This document shows, in pieces, positions 27,201 to 34,958 of a DNA stretch of 64,000 bases. The position numbers were made by a program, and so were the translations under genes. Every line of letters starts with the position of its first letter. The first letter of the stretch is position 1. The notes under the pieces are model-generated. The model did not search any database and had not been told where the DNA came from. It saw only the letters and a program-made list of their open reading frames with translations. Origin of the DNA: Nocardia africana NBRC 100379 (GTDB taxonomy: Bacteria > Actinomycetota > Actinomycetes > Mycobacteriales > Mycobacteriaceae); contig NZ_BDAV01000001.1 of the NCBI RefSeq assembly GCF_001612635.1, positions 286,227-350,226 on the forward strand. Reading direction: 5' to 3'.

Positions 27201-28362
27201 CCGGGTCCGAGGTGGCGAACTGTTCCACGCCCGCGGCGGATCTCGCGGCGACGGTACCGTCGGCGACCACCAGTTGCAGTCCGCGGCGCACCGCGAGCCC
27301 GGCCTGCGGCGCGGTGAGGTCGAGCACGGTCACCGAGTCCAGGCCGGCGTCGCTGACGATCCGCTCGGTACCGCTGACGTAGCCGTCGTCGATGATCACC
27401 AGCAGGTGGATGCGCCCGGCGGTGGGCTGGGCGTTGCGCATGAACCGGCCGCGCTCGAGCAGTTCGGCCGCCATGGAGGTCTCCAGTTCGGCCAGCGAGC
27501 GATACATCATCCGGGCCGCGCCCATACCGTCGCGGTCGACCGGATGTTGCAGGTGCGGAAGCCATTTCGCCCAAGACCACGCCTCGGCGTCCGGGTCGGC
27601 GCAGATGATCGCGACCGCGGCGTGGTCGGGGCCGTGGAAGGTCACGTATTCCATCAGCATGGCGCGCACCAGCATGCGCGTCTCGTCCGGGCGGCCCTCG
27701 ATGTTGATCGCCGGGAACGCGCGCAGCGACAGGGCGGTGGGCAGGCCGTGCACCACCGAGTGGGTGCGCACGAAGCGGCGCAGCGCCACCGTCGACACCG
27801 GTTCGAGGTCCTCGAGCGGACCGGTTTCCGGCCGTGCCAGTTTGGTGGCCAGCCGGTGACTGCCGACACCGACGCGCACATGCCCGAAATCCGGGTCGTT
27901 GGGGCGGCGTTCCCACATCCGGCGGGTGCCGGCCACCGCGCACAGATCGGCCGGTTCCGGATGACTCCAGATCAGCGATTGCAGTTGTGCGCGACCGGTT
28001 TTGCGCACATCGCGGCGGACCTGGTCGAGGTAGCGGAAGTAGTCCTTGCGTTCCTCGTTCAGTTCGGCGGCGCGCTTGGGCCCACCGGAGCCGCGCATGC
28101 CCGCCATCATGCCGACCATCGACATCAGCATCATCATCGGGAACATCAGCATGAAGGGGTTGGCGAGCAGGTTGCGCCCCATCATCACCATCATCGCGAG
28201 CATGCCGACCACCGCGACCACCATGACCACGGGCATGAGCCGCATCAGCAGGGCGGGCGGCACCGGCCGCGGAATCTCCGGCGGCGCGGTCAGCGCCACC
28301 TCGCCGCCCGGTGCCCGCGGCGGGGCGATCCGCGGTCGGCGCACGAATCCGTCGGTGGACAT
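24283..28362 (-). CDS. eccC: T7SS motor ATPase EccC (fused EccCa-EccCb)
   Basis: 1359 residues, an FtsK/SpoIIIE-type ATPase that recognises substrates and drives ESX secretion. Two transmembrane helices lie near residues 35-85 (methionine-rich). Three ATPase domains follow: first P-loop GATGSGKSEFL with Walker B FIIVDEFSEL; second GGPQSGKSTTLR with VFLVVDGWA; third ADVESGKTTLLR with IYIVVDDYD. The third P-loop has Ala where the first Gly is expected. Unlike ESX-1 and some others, CA and CB are one chain. The start MSTDGFVRRPR at 28362 lies 2 bp past the mycP stop, so the pair is probably one transcript with eccD. Confidence 0.97.
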   Translation of the reverse strand: MSTDGFVRRPRIAPPRAPGGEVALTAPPEIPRPVPPALLMRLMPVVMVVAVVGMLAMMVMMGRNLLANPFMLMFPMMMLMSMVGMMAGMRGSGGPKRAAELNEERKDYFRYLDQVRRDVRKTGRAQLQSLIWSHPEPADLCAVAGTRRMWERRPNDPDFGHVRVGVGSHRLATKLARPETGPLEDLEPVSTVALRRFVRTHSVVHGLPTALSLRAFPAINIEGRPDETRMLVRAMLMEYVTFHGPDHAAVAIICADPDAEAWSWAKWLPHLQHPVDRDGMGAARMMYRSLAELETSMAAELLERGRFMRNAQPTAGRIHLLVIIDDGYVSGTERIVSDAGLDSVTVLDLTAPQAGLAVRRGLQLVVADGTVAARSAAGVEQFATSDPVTIAEAQTLARALARYRIATAAQIVSLGDESRAVPGLMELLKIPDAAQIDPATVWRPRNDRERLRVPIGITPDGTPVEIDIKESAENGMGPHGLCIGATGSGKSEFLRTLVLSMVTTHSPDQLNMVLVDFKGGATFLGLESLAHVAAVITNLEEEIALVDRMKDALSGEMTRRQELLRSAGNFANVTEYERARAAGADLDPLPALFIIVDEFSELLSQKPDFADLFVMIGRLGRSLRVHLLLASQRLEENKLRGLDSHLSYRIGLRTFSANESRAVLGITDAYHLPSVPGSGYLKSDADDPLRFNACYVSGAYESPAGNAPGRTGGGQRGGGQEPVVFTAAPVPMRTPVAAAAARGPLGRPELPPPPGSPEAERDLPGTPAETVPKTLLNVVVDRLRGHGRPAHEVWLPPLDESPSVDMLLPDPDWRSPVNRHGRLWWPIGVIDKPYEQRRDVLIVDLSAGQGNLAVVGGPQSGKSTTLRSIIMAAAATHTPEQVQFYCLDFGGGTLAGLSDIPHVGSVAGRMDVDRVRRTVAEMVTLLHQREERFRELGIESIHEFRRRKAELAQRSPAERAADPLAQDLFGDVFLVVDGWATIRAEFDVLEPAFNALAAQGLSYGIHLMIGATRWGEIRPAVKDLVGTRLELRLGDPSDSEMDRRTAVLVPVGRPGRGLTPEKLHMLVALPRLDSSSDPATLSDGIALARSQFAELYGDRRAPAVRMLPLRVPREQVLAEAAKHGIECSATRVVVGLGENELAPLVLDFDAQPHLMAFADVESGKTTLLRNIVLGITENSTAEQARIILIDYRRTMLGVLEGQQLAGYSTSGQTSFDMIKEVAAYLRQRIPGSDITPQQLRDRSWWTGPEIYIVVDDYDMVATGAGNPLEPLLEFIPQARDIGMHLIVARRSGGASRALYDKVLGMMKDLSVDALLMSAPKDEGKLLGDVRSAKLAPGRGTLVSRARENEMVQVSYLPPV

Positions 28363-28364
28363 GC

Positions 28365-29858
28365 CTACTCTCCTCGAGGCGAGTCGGTCCCGGCGGGAGC
28401 CGGGGTGGCGGAAAGGTATCCGGCGGCCGGATCGTCGGCGACCGGTTCGGGTCGCCGGCGCCGATACGGCAGGGCGGCAGCCCATCCGACGGCCAGCAGG
28501 GCCAGCAGCGCGCCGGAGCCGATGATCGCGACCCGGCGCGGCAGCGGATCGGGGCCGGGATCCGGGCGGGGCGGCGCGATCGCCCGTGGCACCTGCGCGG
28601 CCTGCCCGGTTGGCGGCGGCAGTTGCGCGGTGAGTGCCGCCAGCGGATCGACGAGGCCGAATCCGACCCGATCGTCGCGGCCCGCACCCGGGTTGTGCGC
28701 GGTGCGCTCGATCCGGTCGATCACCTGTGCCGCGCTGAGATCCGGAAATCTGCTGCGTACCAAGGCCGCCAGGCCCGAGACGAAGGCGGCCGAGAAGCTG
28801 GTGCCGTCGATGGTCAGCGGTCCCTCGTCGCCGTGTTCGGTGTCGACCAGGCCGGTTCCGCCCGGCTTGCTGTCGAGGGAGATGATCGACCGGCCGGGCG
28901 CCGCGACACCCACCCAGGGGCCGTGGATCGAGAACGGCGAGGTCGCTCCGTCCGGATCGGTCGAGGCGACCGAGAGCACGTACGGGGAGAACCAGGCCGG
29001 GCTGATGACGGTGCGCACTCCGTTCCAGCCGCTGGTGTCGTTCTGGGCCGAGCAGGCGGCCTGATCGAGGTTGCCCGCCGCGGCGACCACGACGACATTG
29101 CGGTCGGCGGCATATTTCACCGCCGCGCCCAGTGCGCCGTCGGCGGTTTCGGAACCCGCTGGGGTGCAGGATACTTCGGAGATGTTGATCACGGTGGCGC
29201 CCATGTCGACCGCGCGCACCACGGCGGCCGCCATCGTCAGCACATCGCCGTATCCGCCGGCGGCGACCTTGCCGGTCTCGTCGTTGGTGCGGTTCTTCGC
29301 CTCGTACTGCAGGCTCAGCTGCCGGATGGCCAGGATCTGCGCCTCCGGGGCGACCCCGGAGAAGGCGTCGGCGGGGCTCGGGCGCGCGGCGATCAGGCCG
29401 GCGACCAGGGTGCCGTGGCCGTCGCAGTCCTCGGTGCCGTCGCCGGCGGTGACGAAGTCACCACCGGGCTGCAGGTCCGGCAGGCGCGGATGGCGGTTCA
29501 CCCCGGTATCGATGACGGCGACCTTCTGCCCGGCGCCGCGACTGAACTTCCAGGCCCGGTCCAGATCGAGAATTCGCTGGGGCAGTGGCGGATCCCGCGG
29601 AATCGCCCCGGTCAGATACGGTTCGGCGCATACCGCGCGCTTCTCGGTCTGGTCCGGCGGACCGTTCTTCGCGTTGACGGCCAGCGCCTGCCCGAGGGCG
29701 TCCTCGTCGATCGCCGGCGGGGCGACCGCGCTCGCGGGACCACCGCCGAACAGCGACGCGCCGAGTACCGCCGCGGCGGCGGCAGCGCGCAGCCCGCGAG
29801 TGGCCCCACCGGCGAAAGCCGCTGCCCGACAGTCTCTTCCGTAGCGCAGCACAGTCAT
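28365..29858 (-). CDS. mycP: Mycosin MycP, complete copy
   Basis: 497 residues. Signal peptide-like start (AAAAAVLGASLFGGGPASAV), then the subtilase core with the triad VAVIDTGVNRHPRL (Asp), DGHGTLVAGL (His) and DGTSFSAAFVSG (Ser), and oxyanion Asn in AAAGNLD. A transmembrane helix (ALLALLAVGWAAALPY) and short cytosolic tail end the protein. It is anchored in the membrane with the protease outside, is needed for ESX complex stability, and cleaves some substrates. ATG 29858 is chosen for the signal peptide; the open frame continues to 30698 only because it overlaps eccD. The serine block differs from the left-edge copy. Confidence 0.96.
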   Translation of the reverse strand: MTVLRYGRDCRAAAFAGGATRGLRAAAAAAVLGASLFGGGPASAVAPPAIDEDALGQALAVNAKNGPPDQTEKRAVCAEPYLTGAIPRDPPLPQRILDLDRAWKFSRGAGQKVAVIDTGVNRHPRLPDLQPGGDFVTAGDGTEDCDGHGTLVAGLIAARPSPADAFSGVAPEAQILAIRQLSLQYEAKNRTNDETGKVAAGGYGDVLTMAAAVVRAVDMGATVINISEVSCTPAGSETADGALGAAVKYAADRNVVVVAAAGNLDQAACSAQNDTSGWNGVRTVISPAWFSPYVLSVASTDPDGATSPFSIHGPWVGVAAPGRSIISLDSKPGGTGLVDTEHGDEGPLTIDGTSFSAAFVSGLAALVRSRFPDLSAAQVIDRIERTAHNPGAGRDDRVGFGLVDPLAALTAQLPPPTGQAAQVPRAIAPPRPDPGPDPLPRRVAIIGSGALLALLAVGWAAALPYRRRRPEPVADDPAAGYLSATPAPAGTDSPRGE

Positions 29859-29866
29859 CGGCCCGT

Positions 29867-31336
29867 TCAGATGTTCCGGGCGGCCGAATAGACGTCCATC
29901 AGCCACAGCGACAGCGGCACGATGGCAATGATCAGCAGGTATTCGAAGATCTCGATCGCCCGCCGCAGCACCGGCGACACGTCCGCGCGAGGTCCGAGCA
30001 CACCGAAGGCGACCACCGCCGCGGCGACGATCAGCAACAGTCCCGCGCCTGCCGCACGCCACTCCTGGTGCGCCACAGCGACTCCGGCGGCGACCGCGAG
30101 CGCCACCGCGGTGCCGCCCGCGATCATCGTCGACGCCTGGGTGAGGTCCGCGTACGCCCGGCCACGCAGGCACAGCACCACCGCGGTGATCGCCGCCAGC
30201 ATCAACCCCTGCCAGCGCGACCCGCCCAGCGGGTCGGCACCCAGGACGGCACCGAAACCCGCTGCGAGCGTGGCGCCCACGAGGACACCGGACTGGTACT
30301 GATTGGCCGCGTGGGCGCGGCGCTCCAGCCCCGCCGCCGAGGGCAGCGCGGTCGCACCGATGACACCGATATCGGCGATGGTCGGGCGTGGTTCGTGATC
30401 GGTGGGGTCGATGGCCCCGCCGGCGGTCGGCACCGGGGGAACCGGCAGGCGCGCCGCGGCCACGGCCGCCCGGGGAGCCATCGTGATCAGCACCAGTCCG
30501 GCGATCAGTACGCCGACGGCGATCTTCGCGATGTCGAAGTCCCACACCATCCGTACGGCCGCGGCCACCGCGAGCACCGCCGCGCTGGTGACCACCGCGG
30601 CCACCACGAGCGATCCGGCGCGGGTCATCGAATACAGTGCCAGCGCCACCACCAGTGCCGCCACTGCCGAGAACAGGACGTGCGGTGCCCCCACCCATCC
30701 CGGTGTGAGAAGCCCCGCGCTCGCGCTCAGCAGCGCAATCGCGAACAGCGACAACACGATCGCGGTCGTGCGCTCGGCCGGATAGCGGCGCGCGACGATC
30801 ACCGCGGCGCCGGCGGCGAGTACACCCGCGCCGAGCGCGATGAATCCGTTCCAGATGCCGGTGCCCTTACCGGACACGAGGACCGCCACCGCGACGAGTA
30901 CCGCGATCAGCCCGGCGCCCAACCCCATTCGCCGCGCCGCCGTCGGTGACCAGGCGTTTCCCGATTCGGCGGTGAGCCGCGAGACCGCGTCGATCACATC
31001 GTCGAAGAGTGCGGGCGCCTCCTTGGCGGTCACCGAGCGCAACACCAGCAATTCACCGTCGAAAACCTCTGCGTCGGTGAGGGATTGGTGCGGCGGGATG
31101 GGGTCGCGGCCGATCCGCGCCAGCGTCCAGTGCTGTGCGCGCACGGGCGCGCCCTCGTCGTGTTCGGTCAGGTCGGGATTGCGGGAATCGATCAGCTCGA
31201 CCAGGTCGGTGATGTACGCCGCGACCGGCACGGTCGCGGGCAGGCCCACATCGAGTTGAGTATTTCCGCCGATCACCGACACTCGGCACAATTCCGGGTC
31301 AACGGCCCCCACGCCGCTGCTCGACGACTCGGTCAC
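29867..31336 (-). CDS. eccD: T7SS membrane channel component EccD
   Basis: 489 residues. The N-terminal 110 residues form the ubiquitin-like domain (CRVSVIGGNTQLDVGLPATV, LVELIDSRNPD, GELLVLRSV). Eleven or so transmembrane helices follow from about residue 145 (MGLGAGLIAVLVAVAVLVSG) to the end (LLIIAIVPLSLWLMDVYSA). EccD dimers make up the membrane vestibule of the ESX pore. The start is a GTG with AGGGAG 10 bp upstream. It is divergent from eccA and 8 bp from mycP, so eccD-mycP-eccC look like one transcript. Confidence 0.96.
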   Translation of the reverse strand: MTESSSSGVGAVDPELCRVSVIGGNTQLDVGLPATVPVAAYITDLVELIDSRNPDLTEHDEGAPVRAQHWTLARIGRDPIPPHQSLTDAEVFDGELLVLRSVTAKEAPALFDDVIDAVSRLTAESGNAWSPTAARRMGLGAGLIAVLVAVAVLVSGKGTGIWNGFIALGAGVLAAGAAVIVARRYPAERTTAIVLSLFAIALLSASAGLLTPGWVGAPHVLFSAVAALVVALALYSMTRAGSLVVAAVVTSAAVLAVAAAVRMVWDFDIAKIAVGVLIAGLVLITMAPRAAVAAARLPVPPVPTAGGAIDPTDHEPRPTIADIGVIGATALPSAAGLERRAHAANQYQSGVLVGATLAAGFGAVLGADPLGGSRWQGLMLAAITAVVLCLRGRAYADLTQASTMIAGGTAVALAVAAGVAVAHQEWRAAGAGLLLIVAAAVVAFGVLGPRADVSPVLRRAIEIFEYLLIIAIVPLSLWLMDVYSAARNI

Positions 31337-31361
31337 GGATTACAGAACTCCCTACGATTTT

Positions 31362-31379
31362 CGTCGCTGTATTGCGACG
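31362..31379. promoter_or_regulatory. Inverted repeat between divergent eccD and eccA
   Basis: CGTCGC-TGTATT-GCGACG in the 129-bp gap. It could be a shared operator or the start of the eccD mRNA leader. Weak evidence. Confidence 0.25.
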
Positions 31380-31465
31380 TTCCAAACTTAACCGAGATCG
31401 GCTGTCACGGCAGCCGGTATGCTGAGCGAGAATTAGCACATTCACGCGTTTAGGGGACTGTCCGT

Positions 31466-33283
31466 ATGACCGGCAACCGCCAAGCACAACGCGCCTTCGA
31501 TGCCGGCGTATTGTCATTGGGCATCGCTATCGACGGCCAGGAATCCACGCCCGATCTCGAATATGCGAAGCTCGCATTCCAGCGCGCCACCGAATGGGAT
31601 CCGGGCATGTGCGACGCCTGGCTGGGCCGGGCCGCGGCCGGGGAGATCACCCCCGAGGTGGTGTTCAACCTCTACAAGACCAGCGGCTCCACTCTCTACC
31701 GCGAGCAGCGCCGGCTCGGCCTGGCGCCGCGGCAGCTGGCGGGCCGGTTCGTGGTGGGCCAATACATCGACTATCCCTTGGCCGGATACACCGAGATCTG
31801 GCTGGCGCAGGCGACCCAGCTGATCTCCGCCGGCGATTACGACGAGGCCGAGCAGGTGCTCGACGAGCTGGCCCGGCACCGCGCGGGCCTGCTGTCGCAG
31901 CCCGATCAGGACCTCGACGACCGGATCTGCCAATACGTCCGCGGCCTGCTGCACTACACGACGCAGCGCTGGCCGGATGTGATGACCGTGCTGGCCGGTT
32001 CGGCGGACTGGCAGGACTCCTACCTGGCCGCGGGCGCGCACGTGATGGTCGGCACGGCCTGCGCGCAGCTCGGCCTGTTCGGCGAGGCGATCCGCCGGAT
32101 GGAGGCCGCCGAGAGCGGCCCGATTCCGGCCGCCGCCACCACCGCCCGGTTCTGCCGCGGGCTGTGCCTGCGCGAGATGGGCCGTGAGGACGAGGCCCAG
32201 GCCCTGTTCGAGAAGGTGTTCTCGGAGGCGCCCGACTTCGCCGCGAACACCCAGGCCATGCGCGACCGCAAGTACCGCCTCACGGTGACCTCGAAAGAAC
32301 TGATCGACGCGCGCACCGACCGCTGGGATCCGGCCTCGGCGCCCACGGCCGAGCAGGTCGAGACCGAGGAGCGCGGTGATCGGGCCAAGCGCCTGCTCGA
32401 GGTCGCCCGCGCCGAGCTGGACGAGCAGATCGGCCTGGCCGCGGTGAAAACTCAGGTGGCGAAACTCCAGGCCACCGCGCAATTGGCGAAAATCCGCGCC
32501 GAGAAAGGTATGTCCAGCCAGCCACGCGGACAACACCTTGCGTTCACCGGCCCGCCAGGAACCGGTAAGACGACGATTGCCCGGGTGGTGGCGAAAATTT
32601 ACTGTGGGTTGGGTTTGCTGAAAACCGATCGACTGGTAGAGGTAAAGCGTTCGGATTTCGTCGGTGAACATTTGGGAAGCACCGCGATAAAAACAAATAA
32701 ATTGATCGATTCCGCGATGGACGGGGTGCTGTTCGTCGACGAGGCGTACACGCTGATTCAAACCGGTCTTTCCGGCGGTGACGCCTTCGGCCGCGAGGCC
32801 GTGGACACCCTGCTGGCCCGGATGGAGAACGACCGCGATCGGCTGATCGTCATCATCGCCGGCTACGACGGGGAGATCGACCGGTTCCTGGCCTCCAACG
32901 ACGGTCTGGCGTCTCGCTTCGCCAAGCGCGTGAAGTTCGAGTCCTACACGCCCGAGGAACTCGGCCGGATCGGTCAGTTCATTGCGAGCAAACGGGATTC
33001 GGAGGTCTCCGAGGACGCGCTGGAACTGCTCCAGGCCGCGTGCCGGGAGCTCTACGAGCGCCAGGTGACCGACCAGAGCGGCGAGCAGCGGCGTGCGGTG
33101 GACCTCGCCGGTAACGGCCGGTTCATCCGCAATGTGATCGAAGCCGCCGAGGAGGAACGCGAATTCCGTTTGGCCACGGACGAATCCATCGATCTGTCGG
33201 CGGTGGACGAGACGGTGCTCATGCGGATCGAGGGCGCCGACATGGCCAAGGCGCTGGAAGGCGTGCTCGGCGGATTGCGCTGA
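31466..33283 (+). CDS. eccA: T7SS AAA+ chaperone EccA (CbxX/CfqX family)
   Basis: 605 residues. Residues 1 to about 285 form TPR-like helices; from about 305 comes the AAA+ domain with Walker A FTGPPGTGKTTIAR, Walker B GVLFVDEAYTL, IIAGYDGEID (sensor 1 region) and the lid GRFIRNVIEAAEEER. EccA is cytosolic and, with EspG, is thought to handle substrates such as PE/PPE proteins before export. Its presence marks an evolved ESX, since simple ESX-4 loci often lack it. A stretch near 32575-32770 is far more AT-rich than the rest (codons such as AAA ACA AAT AAA). Confidence 0.95.
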   Translation: MTGNRQAQRAFDAGVLSLGIAIDGQESTPDLEYAKLAFQRATEWDPGMCDAWLGRAAAGEITPEVVFNLYKTSGSTLYREQRRLGLAPRQLAGRFVVGQYIDYPLAGYTEIWLAQATQLISAGDYDEAEQVLDELARHRAGLLSQPDQDLDDRICQYVRGLLHYTTQRWPDVMTVLAGSADWQDSYLAAGAHVMVGTACAQLGLFGEAIRRMEAAESGPIPAAATTARFCRGLCLREMGREDEAQALFEKVFSEAPDFAANTQAMRDRKYRLTVTSKELIDARTDRWDPASAPTAEQVETEERGDRAKRLLEVARAELDEQIGLAAVKTQVAKLQATAQLAKIRAEKGMSSQPRGQHLAFTGPPGTGKTTIARVVAKIYCGLGLLKTDRLVEVKRSDFVGEHLGSTAIKTNKLIDSAMDGVLFVDEAYTLIQTGLSGGDAFGREAVDTLLARMENDRDRLIVIIAGYDGEIDRFLASNDGLASRFAKRVKFESYTPEELGRIGQFIASKRDSEVSEDALELLQAACRELYERQVTDQSGEQRRAVDLAGNGRFIRNVIEAAEEEREFRLATDESIDLSAVDETVLMRIEGADMAKALEGVLGGLR

Positions 33284-33333
33284 GCCGCATCACATTCGGC
33301 GAACCGGTCGCCCCGCCGGGCGGCCGGTGGCGA

Positions 33334-34842
33334 TCAGTTGTTCTTCCCGGGTGGTGGGATCGGCCGGGCGCACGCTGTCGCGCGCGGCCCCCCGTCCGGG
33401 CACTGCGGCAGACTGTCGTGACTGGTCAGCGCGTCCTGCCGGGTCAGTGCCGGGCCCGCCGACAACGCCTCCACGATGGGCTTCGGCGCCGGCTTCGGAG
33501 TCTTCGGCAATCCGAGGACCTTGGCCGTGTCGGCGTCCGGAATACCGTATCGAATCCCGTTGTCGGCTATGTAGAACAGCGGGCCGTTGCTCACCGCGCC
33601 CGGCTCCGCGCCGACCGACCGCACGAACTCCCCCGTGCCCGGACGCAGATAGACACCGTCGATCCGATCGCCGGGGCCGTCCGCGGTCGCCGGGACGACC
33701 GGCTCCGCATCCGCGGGCAGGGGCAGCGCACGACCCGCGAGCAGGGTCACGGTGGCGCGCGCGTCGTCGGCGGCGCGGCTCCACGACAGACAGGCCACCG
33801 GATCGGCGTCGGGCGCGAGCACAGCCGGAACCTGCTGTGGGAAATCGTCGATCGGCAGCCGGTGCAGAACCGGGATACCGACGATGCGATCCGGCGGCAC
33901 GGTCGAGATCTCGTTCATCCCTTGCGAATTCGCGTCGCGAATAAGCCCCGCGGCGAAGGGCGTGACCGGCTGCACGCCGTCGGCGAGAACCACGTACAAC
34001 TCGTCGGCGTCCACGCCGTGTACTCGGATCACACCGCCGACCGGCACGTCCGACAGCTTGCCCGGACCGGGCGTGCCGTGCCGGTCGATCTCCGGAACCG
34101 TCAGCGGCGGAACGGGTTCGGTCGCATCGAGCAACGCGCCGCCGATCGGGCGTGGACGCTGATCCCGCAATCCGAGAGAGCGGATCAGCACGGAATCGCC
34201 GGGATCGATCTCGGCCCGCTTGCCGTCGTAGACGAGGAAGGTCTTACCGCCGTGGGTGGCCAGCAGCGCCTGATCCGCGCGCACCGGCACCGCGTGGGTG
34301 CCACCGGCCGGATTGTCCAGAGGCCCGGCGATCACCGTGGTGAGCGGGCCTGCCGCTGCCGCGCCTCCCGTCGAGGACGGCAGCAGGTTGTCGCACATCG
34401 TCCAGGTGGACCGCCGGGGATCGCCGGATCCGGGCAGGGCGCCGGGCGCACCGGGAATGCCGAGCAGCGGACCGCGCGGCTGGGTCAGTTTGCTGTCCTT
34501 GACCGAGGCCGGCGAGGCGTCGGCGCCGGTGATGAGCCGCGCCGAGGCCAGGTTGAGCACCGGATGCAACGTTCCGTCCACGAGGACGTAGAGCGCACCG
34601 GAATCCTTGCCCATCACGATCTTCGAGTCGCCCACGGAGCCCTGCGGGTGCAGGAAGGCCAGGATCGCGGCGCCGGCCACGCCCAGCAGTCCCAGTACGG
34701 CGCCGATGACGAGCGAACGGAACTGGGTGCGCATGGGATCGTGCAGCATCCGCACGTCGCGGCGTACGAGCGCGTGCTCGTAGCGCTTGAGCAGGAACCG
34801 GTAGCCGTTGACTTGGGCACGGGTGGTCAACTGCGCCGGCAC
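33334..34842 (-). CDS. eccB: T7SS core component EccB (second copy)
   Basis: 502 residues. Conserved N-terminus LKRYEHALVRRDVRMLHDPM, one transmembrane helix (LVIGAVLGLLGVAGAAILAF), then LHPQGSVGDSKIVMGKDSGA and NLASARL, with several later blocks parallel to the first EccB (2479-3987), for example FYIADNGIRYGI here and FFVADTGVRYGI there. The GTG at 34842 is chosen: GGAGG lies 5 bp upstream. The frame is open to 35040 but this overlaps the divergent eccE. The stop is 50 bp from the convergent eccA stop. Role as for the first copy, in this ESX complex. Confidence 0.95.
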   Translation of the reverse strand: MPAQLTTRAQVNGYRFLLKRYEHALVRRDVRMLHDPMRTQFRSLVIGAVLGLLGVAGAAILAFLHPQGSVGDSKIVMGKDSGALYVLVDGTLHPVLNLASARLITGADASPASVKDSKLTQPRGPLLGIPGAPGALPGSGDPRRSTWTMCDNLLPSSTGGAAAAGPLTTVIAGPLDNPAGGTHAVPVRADQALLATHGGKTFLVYDGKRAEIDPGDSVLIRSLGLRDQRPRPIGGALLDATEPVPPLTVPEIDRHGTPGPGKLSDVPVGGVIRVHGVDADELYVVLADGVQPVTPFAAGLIRDANSQGMNEISTVPPDRIVGIPVLHRLPIDDFPQQVPAVLAPDADPVACLSWSRAADDARATVTLLAGRALPLPADAEPVVPATADGPGDRIDGVYLRPGTGEFVRSVGAEPGAVSNGPLFYIADNGIRYGIPDADTAKVLGLPKTPKPAPKPIVEALSAGPALTRQDALTSHDSLPQCPDGGPRATACARPIPPPGKNN

Positions 34843-34879
34843 AACCGCCTCCCGATATCCACTGGCTGATTCCGATGAC

Positions 34880-34906
34880 CCGATTCGAGTGCGCGAGCCG
34901 AATCGG
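34880..34906. promoter_or_regulatory. Inverted repeat between divergent eccB and eccE
   Basis: CCGATTCG-N11-CGAATCGG: perfect 8-bp arms in the roughly 110-bp divergent promoter region. A candidate operator shared by both genes. The first ESX locus has a different, shorter repeat in the same place. Confidence 0.4.
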
Positions 34907-34958
34907 CCGCGCTTCGACAGACTAGCGAAGCCGAACGAGTTCGGTCCATTATGTGCGC

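Noticed and set aside
28365..30698. A 777-residue mycosin with a long N-terminal extension
   Set aside because: The extension reads eccD in another frame; the signal peptide starts at 29858.
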